A DNA stretch of 64,000 bases from NCBI GenBank assembly GCA_948474755.1, contig CAOLHI010000075.1, positions 496,001 through 560,000 on the forward strand. Reading direction: 5' to 3'. The notes beneath the pieces were generated by a model. That model was not told where the DNA came from, did not search any database, and was given only the letters and a program-made list of their open reading frames with translations. Both the position numbers and the translations under genes were made by a program. How positions within the stretch are numbered: position 1 is the stretch's first letter; each line of letters begins with the position of its first letter. Below are positions 20,831 through 32,385 of this stretch, piece by piece. This stretch comes from Ctenosaura bakeri. Its lineage: Eukaryota > Chordata > Lepidosauria > Squamata > Iguanidae.

Positions 20831-21384
20831 GCTCTCTCTCCTTCTGTTGTCTTTGCTGTGTCTTTCTGCCTTTGTCATAAAGTGCAGATTTTCTGGGCCA
20901 GACTTGGGAATCAGCTACCAATTGTGAACTCTGTGACACCTTAGCTTTAGTGCAGTTTTGAATTATGAAACTGAAACTTAAGATTTTCACTGCTGATACC
21001 TTGTGTCCTTATTCAAAAGTACAGGCATGCCTCAGTTAACAAAGCTCTGGCAAAGAAGCTCCTTTTTACAAAGTCTTTTTACAGTTGCTCAACCCCCTTT
21101 TGATTCTTGTTCTCTGTCTAGCTGCAAGGATTTTTTAAGCAGCATTGTCACTGGAAAGATGAAGGAGGTCTGGAGAAACACAGACTTTCACTCTCACACT
21201 TTTGCAGCATGTCTGAACAATGCAATAACGCTTGAATTGGAAAATAATGAGATTCTATTCTAGCTGATCAACTACAGCCTTATGTGCCTGCCAAGAAGAG
21301 ACAAGGTAAACAACAGCTGCTCAACATCTTCCGTTACGGAGTATTTGTGAATAGCTAAATAGAGAGAATGGTGGGGTGTAGATA
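20831..21384. other. Unassigned DNA
   Basis: No gene or repeat is recognised. Confidence 0.4.
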
Positions 21385-21590
21385 AGTCTGGACACAGTGT
21401 AGGGTAGTACTTTAAGCATTGGACTATAACCCTGAAGACAGGGTTTGATTCCCTGCTTGGCCATGGAAACCCATTGGGTGACCTCAGGTGCATCATACAC
21501 TCTCAGCCTGAGAAAACCCCAGGATGGGTTCAACTTAGAGTTGCTATAAGCTGGAAATGACTTGAAGGCACACAAGAAGAGGAAGAAAAC
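21385..21590 (+). mobile_element. tRNA-headed SINE
   Basis: GGTTTGATTCC (21442-21452) is a B box of an RNA polymerase III promoter, preceded at the usual distance by an A-box-like TAGTACTTTAAGCATTGG. The body has CCATGGAAACCCATTGGGTG, CACTCTCAGCCTGAG and GGAAATGACTTGAAGGCAC, which recur in the SINEs near 43.4, 43.8 and 61.6 kb. Confidence 0.82.
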
Positions 21591-21852
21591 AAGCCAGCCT
21601 CACCAGCTTTGCTCAGCCAGTTAAAAAAAAGCATAGATCTGTATGTCTGGCCACCAAAACAGAAATCTTAAGAAGAATGGATGCTGGTGAAAGAAAAGGG
21701 CATCCACAGATGCATTGTGGAAGAACCCTTCAGTGGTCTCTAGAAGGTTCAGAATGTTTTTGTTTTCTTATTTGATCTTGTTGAAATACACATGCATAAC
21801 GTTACTTTTACATAAAAGGTTTGGTGAAACTGCTCTTTTTTATGTGTGATGT

Positions 21853-21935
21853 ATGAATATGAGCTTTTGTGGATATAAACCCACATCTTCAGATGCAATA
21901 AAGAGTCTTCAAGGTGCTGCCACATTTCTTTTTTC
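21853..21935 (-). mobile_element. Penelope-like fragment with hammerhead-like motif
   Basis: Read in reverse, the segment has CTTGAAGACTCTTTATT, then TCTGAAGATGTGGG, a loop, CCACAAAAGC. This fits the hammerhead layout CUGANGA, stem II (TGTGG/CCACA) and then GAAA, here changed to AAAA. The first core base G is lost, so it is probably inactive. The family is an inference from the ribozyme-like layout. Confidence 0.4.
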
Positions 21936-21944
21936 TCCCATCCC

Positions 21945-22548
21945 TTTCTCCTTTTTTACTTGTTGCGTTCATGACACTAACTTCCTTTTTTTAAAAAAAG
22001 AGATTATTTACCTATTAGTTTTAAAGCAAACAGTCAGGTTCACTGTTAGAATCACAGTTACACTCAAAGAAACAGATGATCAAAGAGAAAGAAAAAGAAC
22101 TAGAACTAAAACAATATGAGCACACTGACCTAAAACAGTAAACACTAAATTATCAAAACACAAAAATGCTCTGCCCCCCTGAGCACAACTGTACTGGAAG
22201 AAAGATTTTTGTTTAAAAAAGAAGAAAAATGGTATTCTACCATTACAGATCCAAGCAAGTAATCTTGCTAGAATTACAAATGACCACAGCTACAAATCAT
22301 TGCATCGTTAGATTTCTAGTTGTTCAAAAATCCCATAAACATTATTCAATCTTTCAAACAAACAAACAAACAAACAAAACCCCAAAAGCAAAACACCTTC
22401 CTTCAGTCAGCTTATCCTTTAAAATCTATGCTAGTTGGCCATTTGGGCTGTCTTAGAAGCCTTAGCAATCTGTTCTTCCATCATTGGTGCTTCAGTGCAT
22501 TTCTGAGTTTGAGCAAACAATATTCTTGCTGCTCTTATTTATAATAAA
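21945..22548. other. Unassigned DNA with (AAAC)n
   Basis: It holds an AAAC tetranucleotide run (about 22357-22380) and A-rich stretches. No gene is seen. Confidence 0.4.
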
Positions 22549-22746
22549 GGGCCTTTCCACACTATACTGTTATAGTCTTATTATTCCACTTCCAACATCC
22601 TATGGAATCCTGGGGTTTGCAGTTTAAGGAGGGGTCTTTAGAATTCTCAGCCAGAGAGGTCTTTGGCTTCAGTAAACTACAAACTACAAACCCCAGAATT
22701 CCACAGGATGTTGAAACTGGAATAACAGCGTAGGGCAGAAAAGTCC
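22549..22746. mobile_element. Hairpin MITE, 198 bp
   Basis: The ends GGGCCTTTCCACACTATAC and GCAGAAAAGTCC are imperfect inverted copies around the same CCTATGGAATCCTGGGGTTT core and its complement. The flanks read AAA on both sides. It is the same family as the element at 44906. Confidence 0.82.
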
Positions 22747-22893
22747 AAATAAGGAATCCATATTTTCTATCCAATTCATTATCCATAATACCAAACAAAA
22801 ACATTTCAGGTGACATTACAAAATCCATGACTATTTTTTTTCTGAATTAGCATGTTAATCTTAGAGCAATAATTTTTCGCTTTCTTTACAAGC

Positions 22894-22929
<36 letters not shown>

Positions 22930-23012
22930 TCTCTGTCTCTGTGTATGTATGTAGGTATATGTCTATATGGGGGGGGGCTTGTAAGAAGGCAAAAATATAT
23001 ATATATATATAT
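22894..23012. repeat. Compound microsatellites (TC)n(AC)n and (AT)n
   Basis: A TC run passes into an AC run and then another TC run (22894-22940). After a G run an AT run follows (22991-23012). Confidence 0.9.
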
Positions 23013-23429
23013 GGATCCCTCTTTATCTTGACATCCCCAACATTGATTTGAAACATTTGTAGATACTTTCAACTGCTTCTTTGGAGTTATGAACCATTTA
23101 TACATCATCTTATACATGTTTTATTTTAAATTATTACACAAAGTAAGTTTTATATCATGATATTTACTTCCTGACACTTTTCAAGTCTTATAGTTTTTTT
23201 TTTTAAAAAGTCCTTCCTCAACAAAATCAGCCTCTTCCTGAATTTATTATTATTTTCATATTTTCTCTTTTTCTGTTCAACTATATCTCTGATCTACTTC
23301 ATCCTTTGGATATCTTTTTAAGGTCTCTGATCTAGCTTTCTGGCCTGCTCGTAACATTACAAATTGTATAATCATGTCTCTGGCAGTGTCTCTCAAAGAC
23401 ACTCAAAGAAGGAGCACATATTCCTAAGA
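23013..23429. other. Unassigned T-rich DNA
   Basis: AT-rich non-coding DNA left of the old L1. Nothing is recognised. Confidence 0.4.
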
Positions 23430-23438
23430 AGTTGTTTC

Positions 23439-23469
<31 letters not shown>

Positions 23470-24043
23470 AAATTACATTATAAAAAAGAATACCCCCAGG
23501 GGAAGAGGGAGACACACAAGGAAATCGAGATCACATGAAAGAATTTTGAGATTACAACACCAATGCTAATATTACTAGTAACAAATATTAATCTTAAATT
23601 ATGTAATCCACAATCTCTATAGTATATATCTAATCCCTCTTTTTTCCCCTCCCCCTAATTCCCACTCCCACCCCTCCTCAAGAAGTGAGTGATTAATTAT
23701 CTATTCCTTACTCTCTTAAATTCCATTGTTATTTTAACTCAGTGGTTCTCAACCTTCCTAATGCCGCGACCCTTTAATACAGTTCCTCATATTGTAGTGA
23801 CCCCCAACCATAAAATTATTTTCGTTGCTACTTCATAACTATAATTTTGCTACTGTTATCAATTGTAATGTAAATACATGATATGCAGGATGCATTTTCA
23901 TTGTTGCAAATTGAACATAATTAAAGCATAGTGATCAATCACAAAAACAATATTTAATTATATATTGTGAAATATTTATTTCTAATTACATCTTGGGGGA
24001 CTACACAAGCTTCTTGTGTGTGCCTTCAAGTTGTTCCTGACTT

Positions 24044-25446
24044 GGGGACTTCCGGTGGAGGAAACGTGGCGACAGGTTAGGTCCCTGCGGAGCTGCAGGA
24101 GCTGATTTGCCTGGAGAGGTCGGAATTCCCATATAAAAACTTTTTTTCTCTAGAGGGAATAAAGATCCCCTGGAAAGAGGATCTCAGGGGCGATTCGAGG
24201 GGATCCGAGATCAGCAATTTGTGAATTGGAGTGTGGAGAAGAGAGATCAAGCTGATCGTGAAGATCGGATCGCAGAACCGCCATTACCACTCCAGGAAGC
24301 CTTTTGGGCTAAGCCACAGACCACCGATACAAACAAGCAGTCCTGGTAAACATCGGGACTTTAAAATCTTATTTAAATTCACCATTGGGGTAAGTGGATC
24401 CTGCTTCATCTTTATTGAGGGGCTCATTGAAATAGTGGACTCTAGCTTCAGATGAGTCTTGGCTGGGGAGAGTGACTCCCAAAGACGCGGAGCTTTTTTT
24501 TCTTTTTCTTTTTTGAAAAGGGTTTAAGTGCCCTCGAGAATCTTAGTAAAAAGGACTTTGCTGATTCAATATTAGACTGGAACTCGCTGTAAGAGCAGAA
24601 TGAGTGACAGCGAAGCCTGGTAAATTAATAAAGAGGAAAAAAGTAAGTGGAAGAAAGTGAAAGTAGAAAGTGAGAAAACGCGGTGTCAGTGACATAAAAT
24701 GGAGGATTGAAGGGGACGGAGGGACGGAGAGACTGAAGACACGGAGGGCGGAGTGCTGTTTGCTATTGTAAAGAGGCAGAAGAGATCAGAGTGAAAGAGG
24801 TTTGAAAGCTCACGAAAGGATCGGGAGGGGTAAAAGTTGGAAGGCTTGAAGGCAGAGGGAGAAGAAACGGAAGGTTCGTGGACGGGAGCGTTACGAGCTG
24901 AGGGAGAGAGAGAGAGAGGCGTGGAAGGCTGGAGAACGAGACTGGGTGGTGATAGAGAAGTTGAAGACCGAAACGAACGGGTGGAGGAAGCTGAAAGATA
25001 GTTGTAACGGTGACCTGCAGAAGATAGTCCCGAAAGGTATTGTGGAAACTGAAGCTGAGGAAGATCTGTGATTGAGCGTGTTAAAAGACGGTCCAGGAAG
25101 AGCACTTGCAGATAGAGAGAGGCAAAAGAAGGCTGTTGGAAGAGAGCGCTCTGACAGCCCCGGTAGTCTTTGAAAACTTCCTGAAAACAGTAAGAGTAAG
25201 AAAGGAGATAGAGGATCGGTGGATGGTAAAGGAGAAGTAGTTGCTGGTGGAAGAGAAGGTGGGGAAGTGAGAAATCAAGAAGGAAGACCGGGAGGAAGCT
25301 GTTTGAAAGTGAGTGAAAGCAGTGGGAGAAGTGAAGGAAATTGTTGGAGGAGAGTGACAGAGGGTGTTGGAGGACTTAGAAAGTAAATGTAAGAGTAAAG
25401 AAAGTAAGGTAAAGAAAGAATTTGAAATTTGAAATAATTTGGCAAG
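24044..25446 (+). promoter_or_regulatory. L1 5' UTR with presumed internal promoter
   Basis: About 1.4 kb precede ORF1, strongly purine-rich (GGAAG, GAGAGA, GAAAG) with scattered CpG in the first 400 bases. L1 elements drive their own transcription from this region. No single promoter motif stands out. Confidence 0.6.
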
Positions 25447-26627
25447 ATGATGGGAGCTGGAAAAAGGAAGGCTGCAGCAGGGCCCAAACCCAAATTCAGA
25501 CTATGCTTCAAAGAAGAACTTCACTAGATCTTAAGATGCCATCCACTGAGACAAAGACAACACCTGCTGAAGGTCAAGGATCATTTCAGAGTGGAGGATT
25601 AGATATTGTGGAGGAATTAAAAAGATTGACTAAGACCTTTCAAAATGAAATGAGAGAGACAAGGATAGAAATGAAGCAAATGAGAGCTGAAATAAGGGCG
25701 GACATGAAAAAAGAAATGGAAATGTTTACAAATAAATTAGACAACATTACAATGGAATTGAAAAATGTGAAAGAGAAAGTCAAGGAGATAGAAGAGAAGA
25801 CTATGAAAGTGGAGGAGCAAGTAACAAAGATGAAAGGAAGAACAGAAGATTTAGAGAGATCTACATTATCAATGGACATTAAAAGCAGAAATAAATCAAT
25901 CAAGGTAAGAGGCTTACGAGAACATCCTCAAGAGGATTTATATGAAAGATTAATTAAACCTCTGGCCCAATACATTGATTGGATCCCAGAACAACTGGAC
26001 TTGGAAATAGACAAGATCTTCAGGGTAAATTCGACAGTAGCCAAAAGAAGAAACATTCCACGTGACATTGTCATCTATTTTCTCCGGGAAAGAGTAAAGG
26101 ATTTGGTGCTACAACGAAGCTATACGAAAAAATTAACGATAAATGGAAATGAGATCAAGATTTTTAAGGACGTTCACCCAACCTTGCTGAAGCGACGTAG
26201 AGAATATGGATTTATAACTCAAGCACTAAGAAAACAGGAAATCCGATATACATGGGAGAAGACAGAAGGAATCTCCTTTGTTTGGAAACAAAGAAAAGTA
26301 ATATTGAACTCGATTGTAAAAGCAAAGGAATTTTTGAGGAAACATAAAGACGAATTGAATAAATTGGAGGAGGACTTACTGGAACAAGAACAAGAGGAAG
26401 AAAACAGTAAAGAGAATTTGCCTTCCACTCAAAAATTGGAGAAAGGGAAAAGACAACAAAGAGAAAGGGTAGGAGAGAGACAAGAACTAATAGATAAAAG
26501 TCAGAAGGAAGAAGCAGAAATTGAGCAAGAGGAAGAGTCTGAAGAGGAAGTAAAGATCGCGGAAGAAGAGACCTCCATAGATCCAGAAATAGAAGAAGAG
26601 GAAGTAGAAGAAACAGAAGAAATTTAG
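25447..26627 (+). pseudogene. L1 ORF1 RNA-binding protein, one frameshift
   Basis: ORF1p is the RNA-binding chaperone that coats L1 RNA. The likely start is ATG 25447, which reads a Lys/Ala/Pro-rich N-terminus for about 15 codons. A one-base indel near 25491-25500 then moves the frame to one that stays open to 26627 (that frame is itself open from 25422). After it comes a long Lys/Glu coiled coil (about 25600-25880), then an RRM-like and C-terminal domain with RGLRE and the FLRERVKD...SYTKKL stretch, then a Glu-rich tail ending in EEEVEETEEI. The length of about 390 codons is normal for L1. ORF2 follows after 27 bases. The start choice is inferred; the rest is clear. Confidence 0.85.
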
Positions 26628-26654
26628 GACTGAATAAGGGTTTGTCAGGTTAGA

Positions 26655-29600
26655 ATGAATTTAAGATTTCTAACCTGGAATGTACGTGGAATAAATTCTC
26701 CATATAAAAGAACGTGTATATTTCATAAATTAGAAAAATTAAATTTAGATATTGTCGCGATACAAGAAACCCATATCAAAAATAAGGATCTAAAATATCT
26801 TAGAAATCCAAAATTAGGTCAATCCTTCTCCGCATCAATTGATAAGAAGAAAAAAGGAGTAACTATATATGTTAATAATAAGCATGAAGCTAAACAAATT
26901 TTTTGTGATGATTTAGGGCATTTTATTATAGTTGAGGTTGCCATAAAAAATCTTAAGTTAATGATAATCGGAGTATATGGTCCCCTAGAAAATAAAAGTA
27001 GATTCTATACAAGATTATTAGAAAAGCTGTTGGAACTAGAGAAAGATGAGCATAAGATTATTATGATGGGAGATTGGAACGGAGTATTAAATCCATTTTT
27101 AGATAGATCTAGTATCAAAAATAGAAAAGATATGAAGAAAAAAAGTCAAGGAAAACTCCCCAAATCTTTTTTTGATATATTGGATCAATTATCTCTGGTA
27201 GATGCATGGAGACAGGTATATGGAGATAAAGAAGAATACACATACTATTCGGAACAATTTAAATCCTGGTCTAGGATAGATATGATTTTCCTCTCTTTAG
27301 AATTGATAAAGGATATAAGGAAGTTGGAGATAATGCCTAGAATGTTTTCAGATCATTGCCCAGTTATAATAACTATTAGCCACGGGAGAAAAAGTTACAA
27401 TTGGAGGATGAATGATAGTTTGTTAAAAAATGAATTAATAGTGGGGAAAGCAAAAAGAGAACTTAGAAATTTTTTGGAAGAAAATTTGAATAAGGGTCAA
27501 TCAGAGCAAACCGTGTGGGAAACAAGTAAGGCGGTAATGAGGGGCTTTTTTATAAACCAACAGGCATGGATTATAAAGGGTAAGAAAGCGAAAGAAGCTA
27601 AGATACACGATCTGTTAAGAAGTAAAGAATTAGAATTAAAAAAAAACCCTCAAAATGGTAAATTATTAAAAGAATTGCAAGTATTAAAGAAACAGCTGGT
27701 ATTATTAACGACAAACGAAATAGAAAAGAAAATGAAATACGCGAAACAGAGACAATTTGACCAAGCAAATAAGATAGGAAGATGGCTATCGTACAGGCTG
27801 AAAAAGGAAAGAAAGAAACGACATATAATAGAGATAAGGGAGGGTAAAAATATCTTTCATCAGCAAGGGAAAATAGAAGAGATCTTTGTTAAATACTTTA
27901 AAGAATTATTTGGAAAAAAGATACAATCAGGAGAATATGAAAGTAATATGATAGAATTTTTAGGTAAGACCAGAATCACTAGAATTTTAGAAAGCCAAAG
28001 AGAGAGTCTGGACAACCCAATTACAGAACAAGAGGTTAAAAAAGCAATCAAGAATCTGAAGCTGGGGAAAGTCCCTGGCCCTGATGGTTTTTCTGCTCAA
28101 TATTATAAAACATTTCAGGAGGAATTGGTACCCTTATTGGTGCAGGTTTTAAATTCAATTCATAGTAAGGTCTTTCCTAATACATGGAAAGAATCAAATA
28201 TAATTCTGATACCCAAAGAGGGGAAGGATTTAACTGATAAAAGGAATTATAGACCAATTGCCTTACTGAATACTGATTATAAAATTTTTACATATATATT
28301 AGCTGATAGGTTAAAGGGAATATTAAAGAATTGGATACATGAAGATCAAAATGGATTCCTACCGGGAAGACATCTGAAGAATAATATAAGAGTTATTTTA
28401 GATGTAATAGAATATTATCAAAATCAAAATCAAAAACAATTGGCTATAATTTTCTTAGATGCAGAAAAAGCGTTTGATAACATTAATTGGTCGTTTATTT
28501 TTGGGGTAATGGAAAAAATGGGGGTGGGAAATAGGTTTCTGGATTGGATAAAAGCTATTTATTGTGAACAAAAAGCTAATATAATTATAAATGGGGAAAA
28601 AAACAAAACAATTCAGTATATATAAAGGGACAAGACAGGGCTGCCCCTTTCTCCTTTATTATTTATTACTTGTCTAGAGGCTTTGAATAACAATATTAGA
28701 GATGAAAAGATAATAAGGGGAGTCAAGATAAAAGAACATGAAATAAAAATTCAAGCTTATGCAGATGATTTAGCCATAATATTGGAAGATCCCATGAGTA
28801 GCGTTAAAAAATTGATGGAACTTTTACAACAATTCGGGGAGCTAGCAGGTTTTAGGGTTAATAAAGAAAAATCTTTGATAATGACCAAAAATATGACTTT
28901 AAAGCAAGAGAACGATTTGTCGGAGATTTCAGGATTCAAAATAACAAAGAAGATTAAATATTTGGGGATAACAATAACAAAGAACAATTCGGAATTATTT
29001 GATAACAATTATAAGAAGTCTTGGGGGAAAATTAAGAAAGAGATGAAGAGATGGAAAAATTTGCAATTATCCTTATTAGGGAAAATTTCAGCTATCAAAA
29101 TGAATATACTTCCAAAAATGATTTTTCTATTTCAAAGCATACCTATAATACATAATGATAAAGTGTTTAAAAAATGGGAACAAGATCTGAGTGATTTTAT
29201 TTGGAATGGGAGGAAACCCAGAATAAAAATTAAGTATTTGAAAGATATTAAGGAAAGAGGGGGCCTGCCCTACCAGATTTTAAAATATATTATGAGGCAT
29301 CAGTATTAAATTGGGTTAAGGATTGGGTTAATTTGGATAATAGAAGATTGCTAAATTTAGAAGGATATAATTTATACTTCGGGTGGCACGCATATTTATG
29401 GTATGATAAACATAAAATTAATAGAGATTTCTTAGATCACTATGTGAGGAAATCACTTTTAAGAGTATGGTTAAAAGTAAGAAATAAATTGTATCTAAGG
29501 ATTCCCAGTTGGGTGTCACCACATGAAGCTTTTCATAAATTAGAGAAAAATCAGGTGGGGGAATGGGTCACATATAAAGATATAATTAAAAGGGATGGAA

Positions 29601-30448
29601 GTGATGTCAGATTAAAGAGTAAAGAAGAAATGATTGAACAAGGATATAGATCACATTGGTTCCTCCATAGACAATTAGTAGAAAGATATAAAATAGATAG
29701 TAGGGAAAAGGGAATTTCATTAGAAGAGAATGAATTGGATAAAATATTTAAAAAAGAGGTAAAGGGCACAGTAAGTAAAATGTATAAATTATTAATAAAT
29801 CTGGAATATGAAAAAGAAGTTGTAAAAGAAAATATGATAAAATGGGCCAAAGATATAGGTCACTCAATAGAATTACAACAATGGGAATATGCTTGGAAAT
29901 TAAATCAAGAATATACAAGAAGCTCAGATCTGAAGGAAAACTTTTTTAAAATCTTTTATAGATGGTATTTAACTCTGGTGCAGATCTCCAAGATGAAGAA
30001 AGGGAAATCAACACCTAACTGTTGGAAATGTAAGAAAATTGGGTCCTTTTTTCATTGTTGGTGGACATGTGATGAGGCAAAGAAATTTTGGATTAAAGTG
30101 CATGAACAGATAACGAAATATTTAAAAATTAACTTTCCAAGGTTACCAGAAATATATTTGTTAAATATTTTTGAGAAAATAGATGTAAAAGTAAGGAGAG
30201 AAAATTCTGGTATTTTAAGTTATATGATTTGTGCTGCAAGATTAGTATATGCGAAAAGATGGAAAGACACAAACACACCAACAATAGAGGATTGGGCTAA
30301 TAAGCTGTACGAAATGGCTGAAATGGATAAATTGACAAAATATCTGGAGAATAAAAATAACAGTGTATTTAAAAAAGAATGGGAAGTTTTAGACCCATTA
30401 TGGAATGAACATTGGGGAAAATTGGCAACATTAGGTCTGTATGACTAG
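26655..30448 (+). pseudogene. L1 ORF2 endonuclease-reverse transcriptase, frameshifted
   Basis: ORF2p nicks target DNA and reverse-transcribes L1 RNA on the exposed end. It starts at ATG 26655. The endonuclease domain (to about residue 240) shows TWNVRGIN, QETHIK, GDWNGVLNP, SRIDMIF and FSDHCP, the expected catalytic residues. The RT follows with GPDGFSAQYYK, NYRPIALLN, FLDAEKAFDNINW and the catalytic YADD (28758-28769). A stop at 28623-28625 arises from a local pair of compensating indels around the GCPLSP box. A second shift near 29262 puts the C-terminal part (to 30448) in another frame. That part has the Cys-rich knuckle CWKCKK...HCWWTC (about 30020-30070). Total length of about 1260 codons is normal. 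Confidence 0.93.
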
Positions 30449-31067
30449 GATAATAAGATTAAAAACTATGGAATATAATAATATATAGATATATCACAAA
30501 AATGGATGTTAATTACATATGAATAGGTTGGATATAAATAATGAAGCAGGTTAGCTATTAGGAAGGTATAGATATAAGATGTATAGAAATAAATTATAAC
30601 ATAAGAAATAGAGGGAAAGGGAATGTAATTATTTAGTAAGCTATAAATAAAGGACACTTAAGATTCGTGAATAGAATTTTTTTTTTCTGTAATAGAATAG
30701 AAATTACAAGAAGGTACGATAAGCAGTTAGAAGTTTAGAGTATAGGGTAAAGGGCTATAAAGATTAGAATAAGTTAATTTTGAATAGCTGGATAGAGGAG
30801 ATGTTAGGAGATGTTCTCAATGGTGTGAAAATAAGAAGTCAAGAAAGTATGGAATGGAGTGCAAAGATAGTAAGTGTGTAAGTATATAAATTTGTTAGTT
30901 AGTTAGTTAAAAGTTTGTATAGTAAGCTAGTAGATAAATTTGGCTTGGATGGAATTGGTTTGTATGATTTGATTTGTGCGTATTTGTGTTGTTGTTTTTT
31001 TGTTTTTTTGTTTTGTTTTGTTTTTAATGTTATTTGAATAAAATATATTTTTAATAAAAAAAAAAAA
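30449..31067 (+). other. L1 3' UTR and poly-A end
   Basis: About 600 AT-rich bases end in TTGAATAAAATATATTTT and TTAATAAAAAAAAAAAA. The AATAAA motif and A-tail directly abut the target duplication. Confidence 0.85.
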
Positions 31068-31115
31068 AGTTGTTCCTGACTTATGTTGACCGTAAGATGG
31101 GCCTACCATTGGGTA

Positions 31116-32385
31116 GGAGGGTAGGTGGGTGGGCAAATGAGAAGAGGGCAAGTAACTGCAATGCAAAATTCAAGCAAGAAGTTTCCAAAAGTAGGCTGGA
31201 AAGAGAGAGAGAAGACTGCCCATTTCCTAGGAAAAGGAGGTCTCCCCCTTGTTCTGAAATAAACTCTTATGGGCCCGGCCAGGAATCCCTGGGGTAGCAC
31301 GATGAGCTCCCCGCCTCCGCCAAAGGGGCTGAGACCCGTGCCGGGCTGCTGCCCAGCCCACCCGCCAAACCCCGCGAAATGCCAGGCTGCCTGGAAGCTG
31401 CTCCAACCCGCAGCTCTCTTTCCCGGCAGATGGATGCTCCCGCCCCCCGCAAAGGCTCCGTCAAAACACCTCCCCCCTCCTGCAACCTGCTGACCCTGCC
31501 CCCCTGCCCGCCCAATGCCTGTGCGAACGGCACCCGATCGGGGCATTTTTGCAGCTCTCCGCCCCCCCTTCCGAGTCAGTGACACCGGTGACAAAATGGC
31601 AGCCCTGGAAGCTGGCAGTTGTGCTCGGTGTGCATGCAGGGGCGGGGGCGAGGGAGGGAGCCCGAGGGCTCAGAGCCCTCCCCAATGCTGCCGCCCCCCG
31701 CGCTCCCGTGATAGCAAACCCAGCGCAAGGGTGGGTGGTGCATCTCCTTCTGCCTCTCCGCTGCTTGCCCAAAGCACAGGCAGGAAAGGCAATGCGAGCC
31801 GCCCATGGCGAACGATGCTGTGGGCACCGAGAGCCCTGAGGGAGGGAGGGAGGGAGGGAGGGAGGGAGGGAGGGGGCGAGCCCGGCAAGAGGTGGTGCTG
31901 ACCAGGCTCTCTCCTCTCTGCGCAAAGTGCAATCCCTCCTCCTGTTGCAGGGCACCCGGAGTTTCCCCACTCGCCCACGGCCCCGTTCCCGCTGCAGGGC
32001 CTCGCTCCAGGCGTGGGCTCAGCCACCCTTCTTTCCTACCCAGCGCTTGCTTGCTTGCCTTGGCATCTCCATGGGGGGAGGAAAAGATGGCGCCATGTCC
32101 TACTTCAGAGCCCGCCTGCCTGCCTGCCTGCCCACCCGTGCTCAGGTGCCGTGCTGAGGAGCAAGAGGAGGAGGCGGCCCAAAGAAGAAAGGCCACTGGC
32201 GGGGTGGCAGCGGTGGTGAGGAGGAGGGGGTGGCACTCCTCCAATGGTGCAACCCCCCCACAGGAGCAACAGCCGCCTCCTCTCCCCTCCTCCCAGCGTG
32301 GGGTCTCAGAAACAGCTCTCCCATTGGCTGTTAGGTCGCCAAATAACAGTGGGGGGCTGGCTTTTGGCGGGAGGATCAGTGACCG
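31116..32385. other. GC-rich, promoter-like segment inside the SPIN-like element
   Basis: From about 31268 to 32400 the DNA is G+C- and CpG-rich, unlike everything around it. It holds CCAATGG (32241), ATTGG (32323), an E2F-type TTTTGGCGGGA (32362-32372), YY1-like ATGGC contexts (31594 and 32085) and GC boxes. Many long frames on both strands are expected in such DNA and none shows a domain. It is not part of known SPIN ends. It could be captured host promoter or 5'-exon DNA, or the normal interior of an undescribed SPIN subfamily. Confidence 0.55.
31838..31874. repeat. (GGGA)n repeat
   Basis: About nine GGGA units lie in the GC-rich segment. Confidence 0.95.

Larger units (their letters stand above)
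24044..31067 (+). mobile_element. Nearly full-length L1 LINE
   Basis: A 7.0-kb element with a GA-rich 5' UTR, ORF1, ORF2, a 3' UTR and a poly-A end. It is flanked by the perfect 15-bp duplication AGTTGTTCCTGACTT (24029-24043 and 31068-31082). The 5' end GGGGACTTCC directly follows the duplication, so it appears complete. It carries a few frame lesions (about 25495, 28623, 29262), so this copy should not be mobile, yet it is the youngest and best preserved element in the window. Confidence 0.93.
24011..31115 (-). mobile_element. SINE fragment split by the forward L1
   Basis: GTGTGTGCCTTCAAGTTG and GTTCCTGACTT (to 24043), continued after the L1 by ATGTTGACCGTAAGATGGG, match the 3' end of the SINE seen at 43405 and 43822. 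The SINE lies inside the SPIN-like element and holds the L1 target site. Confidence 0.6.
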
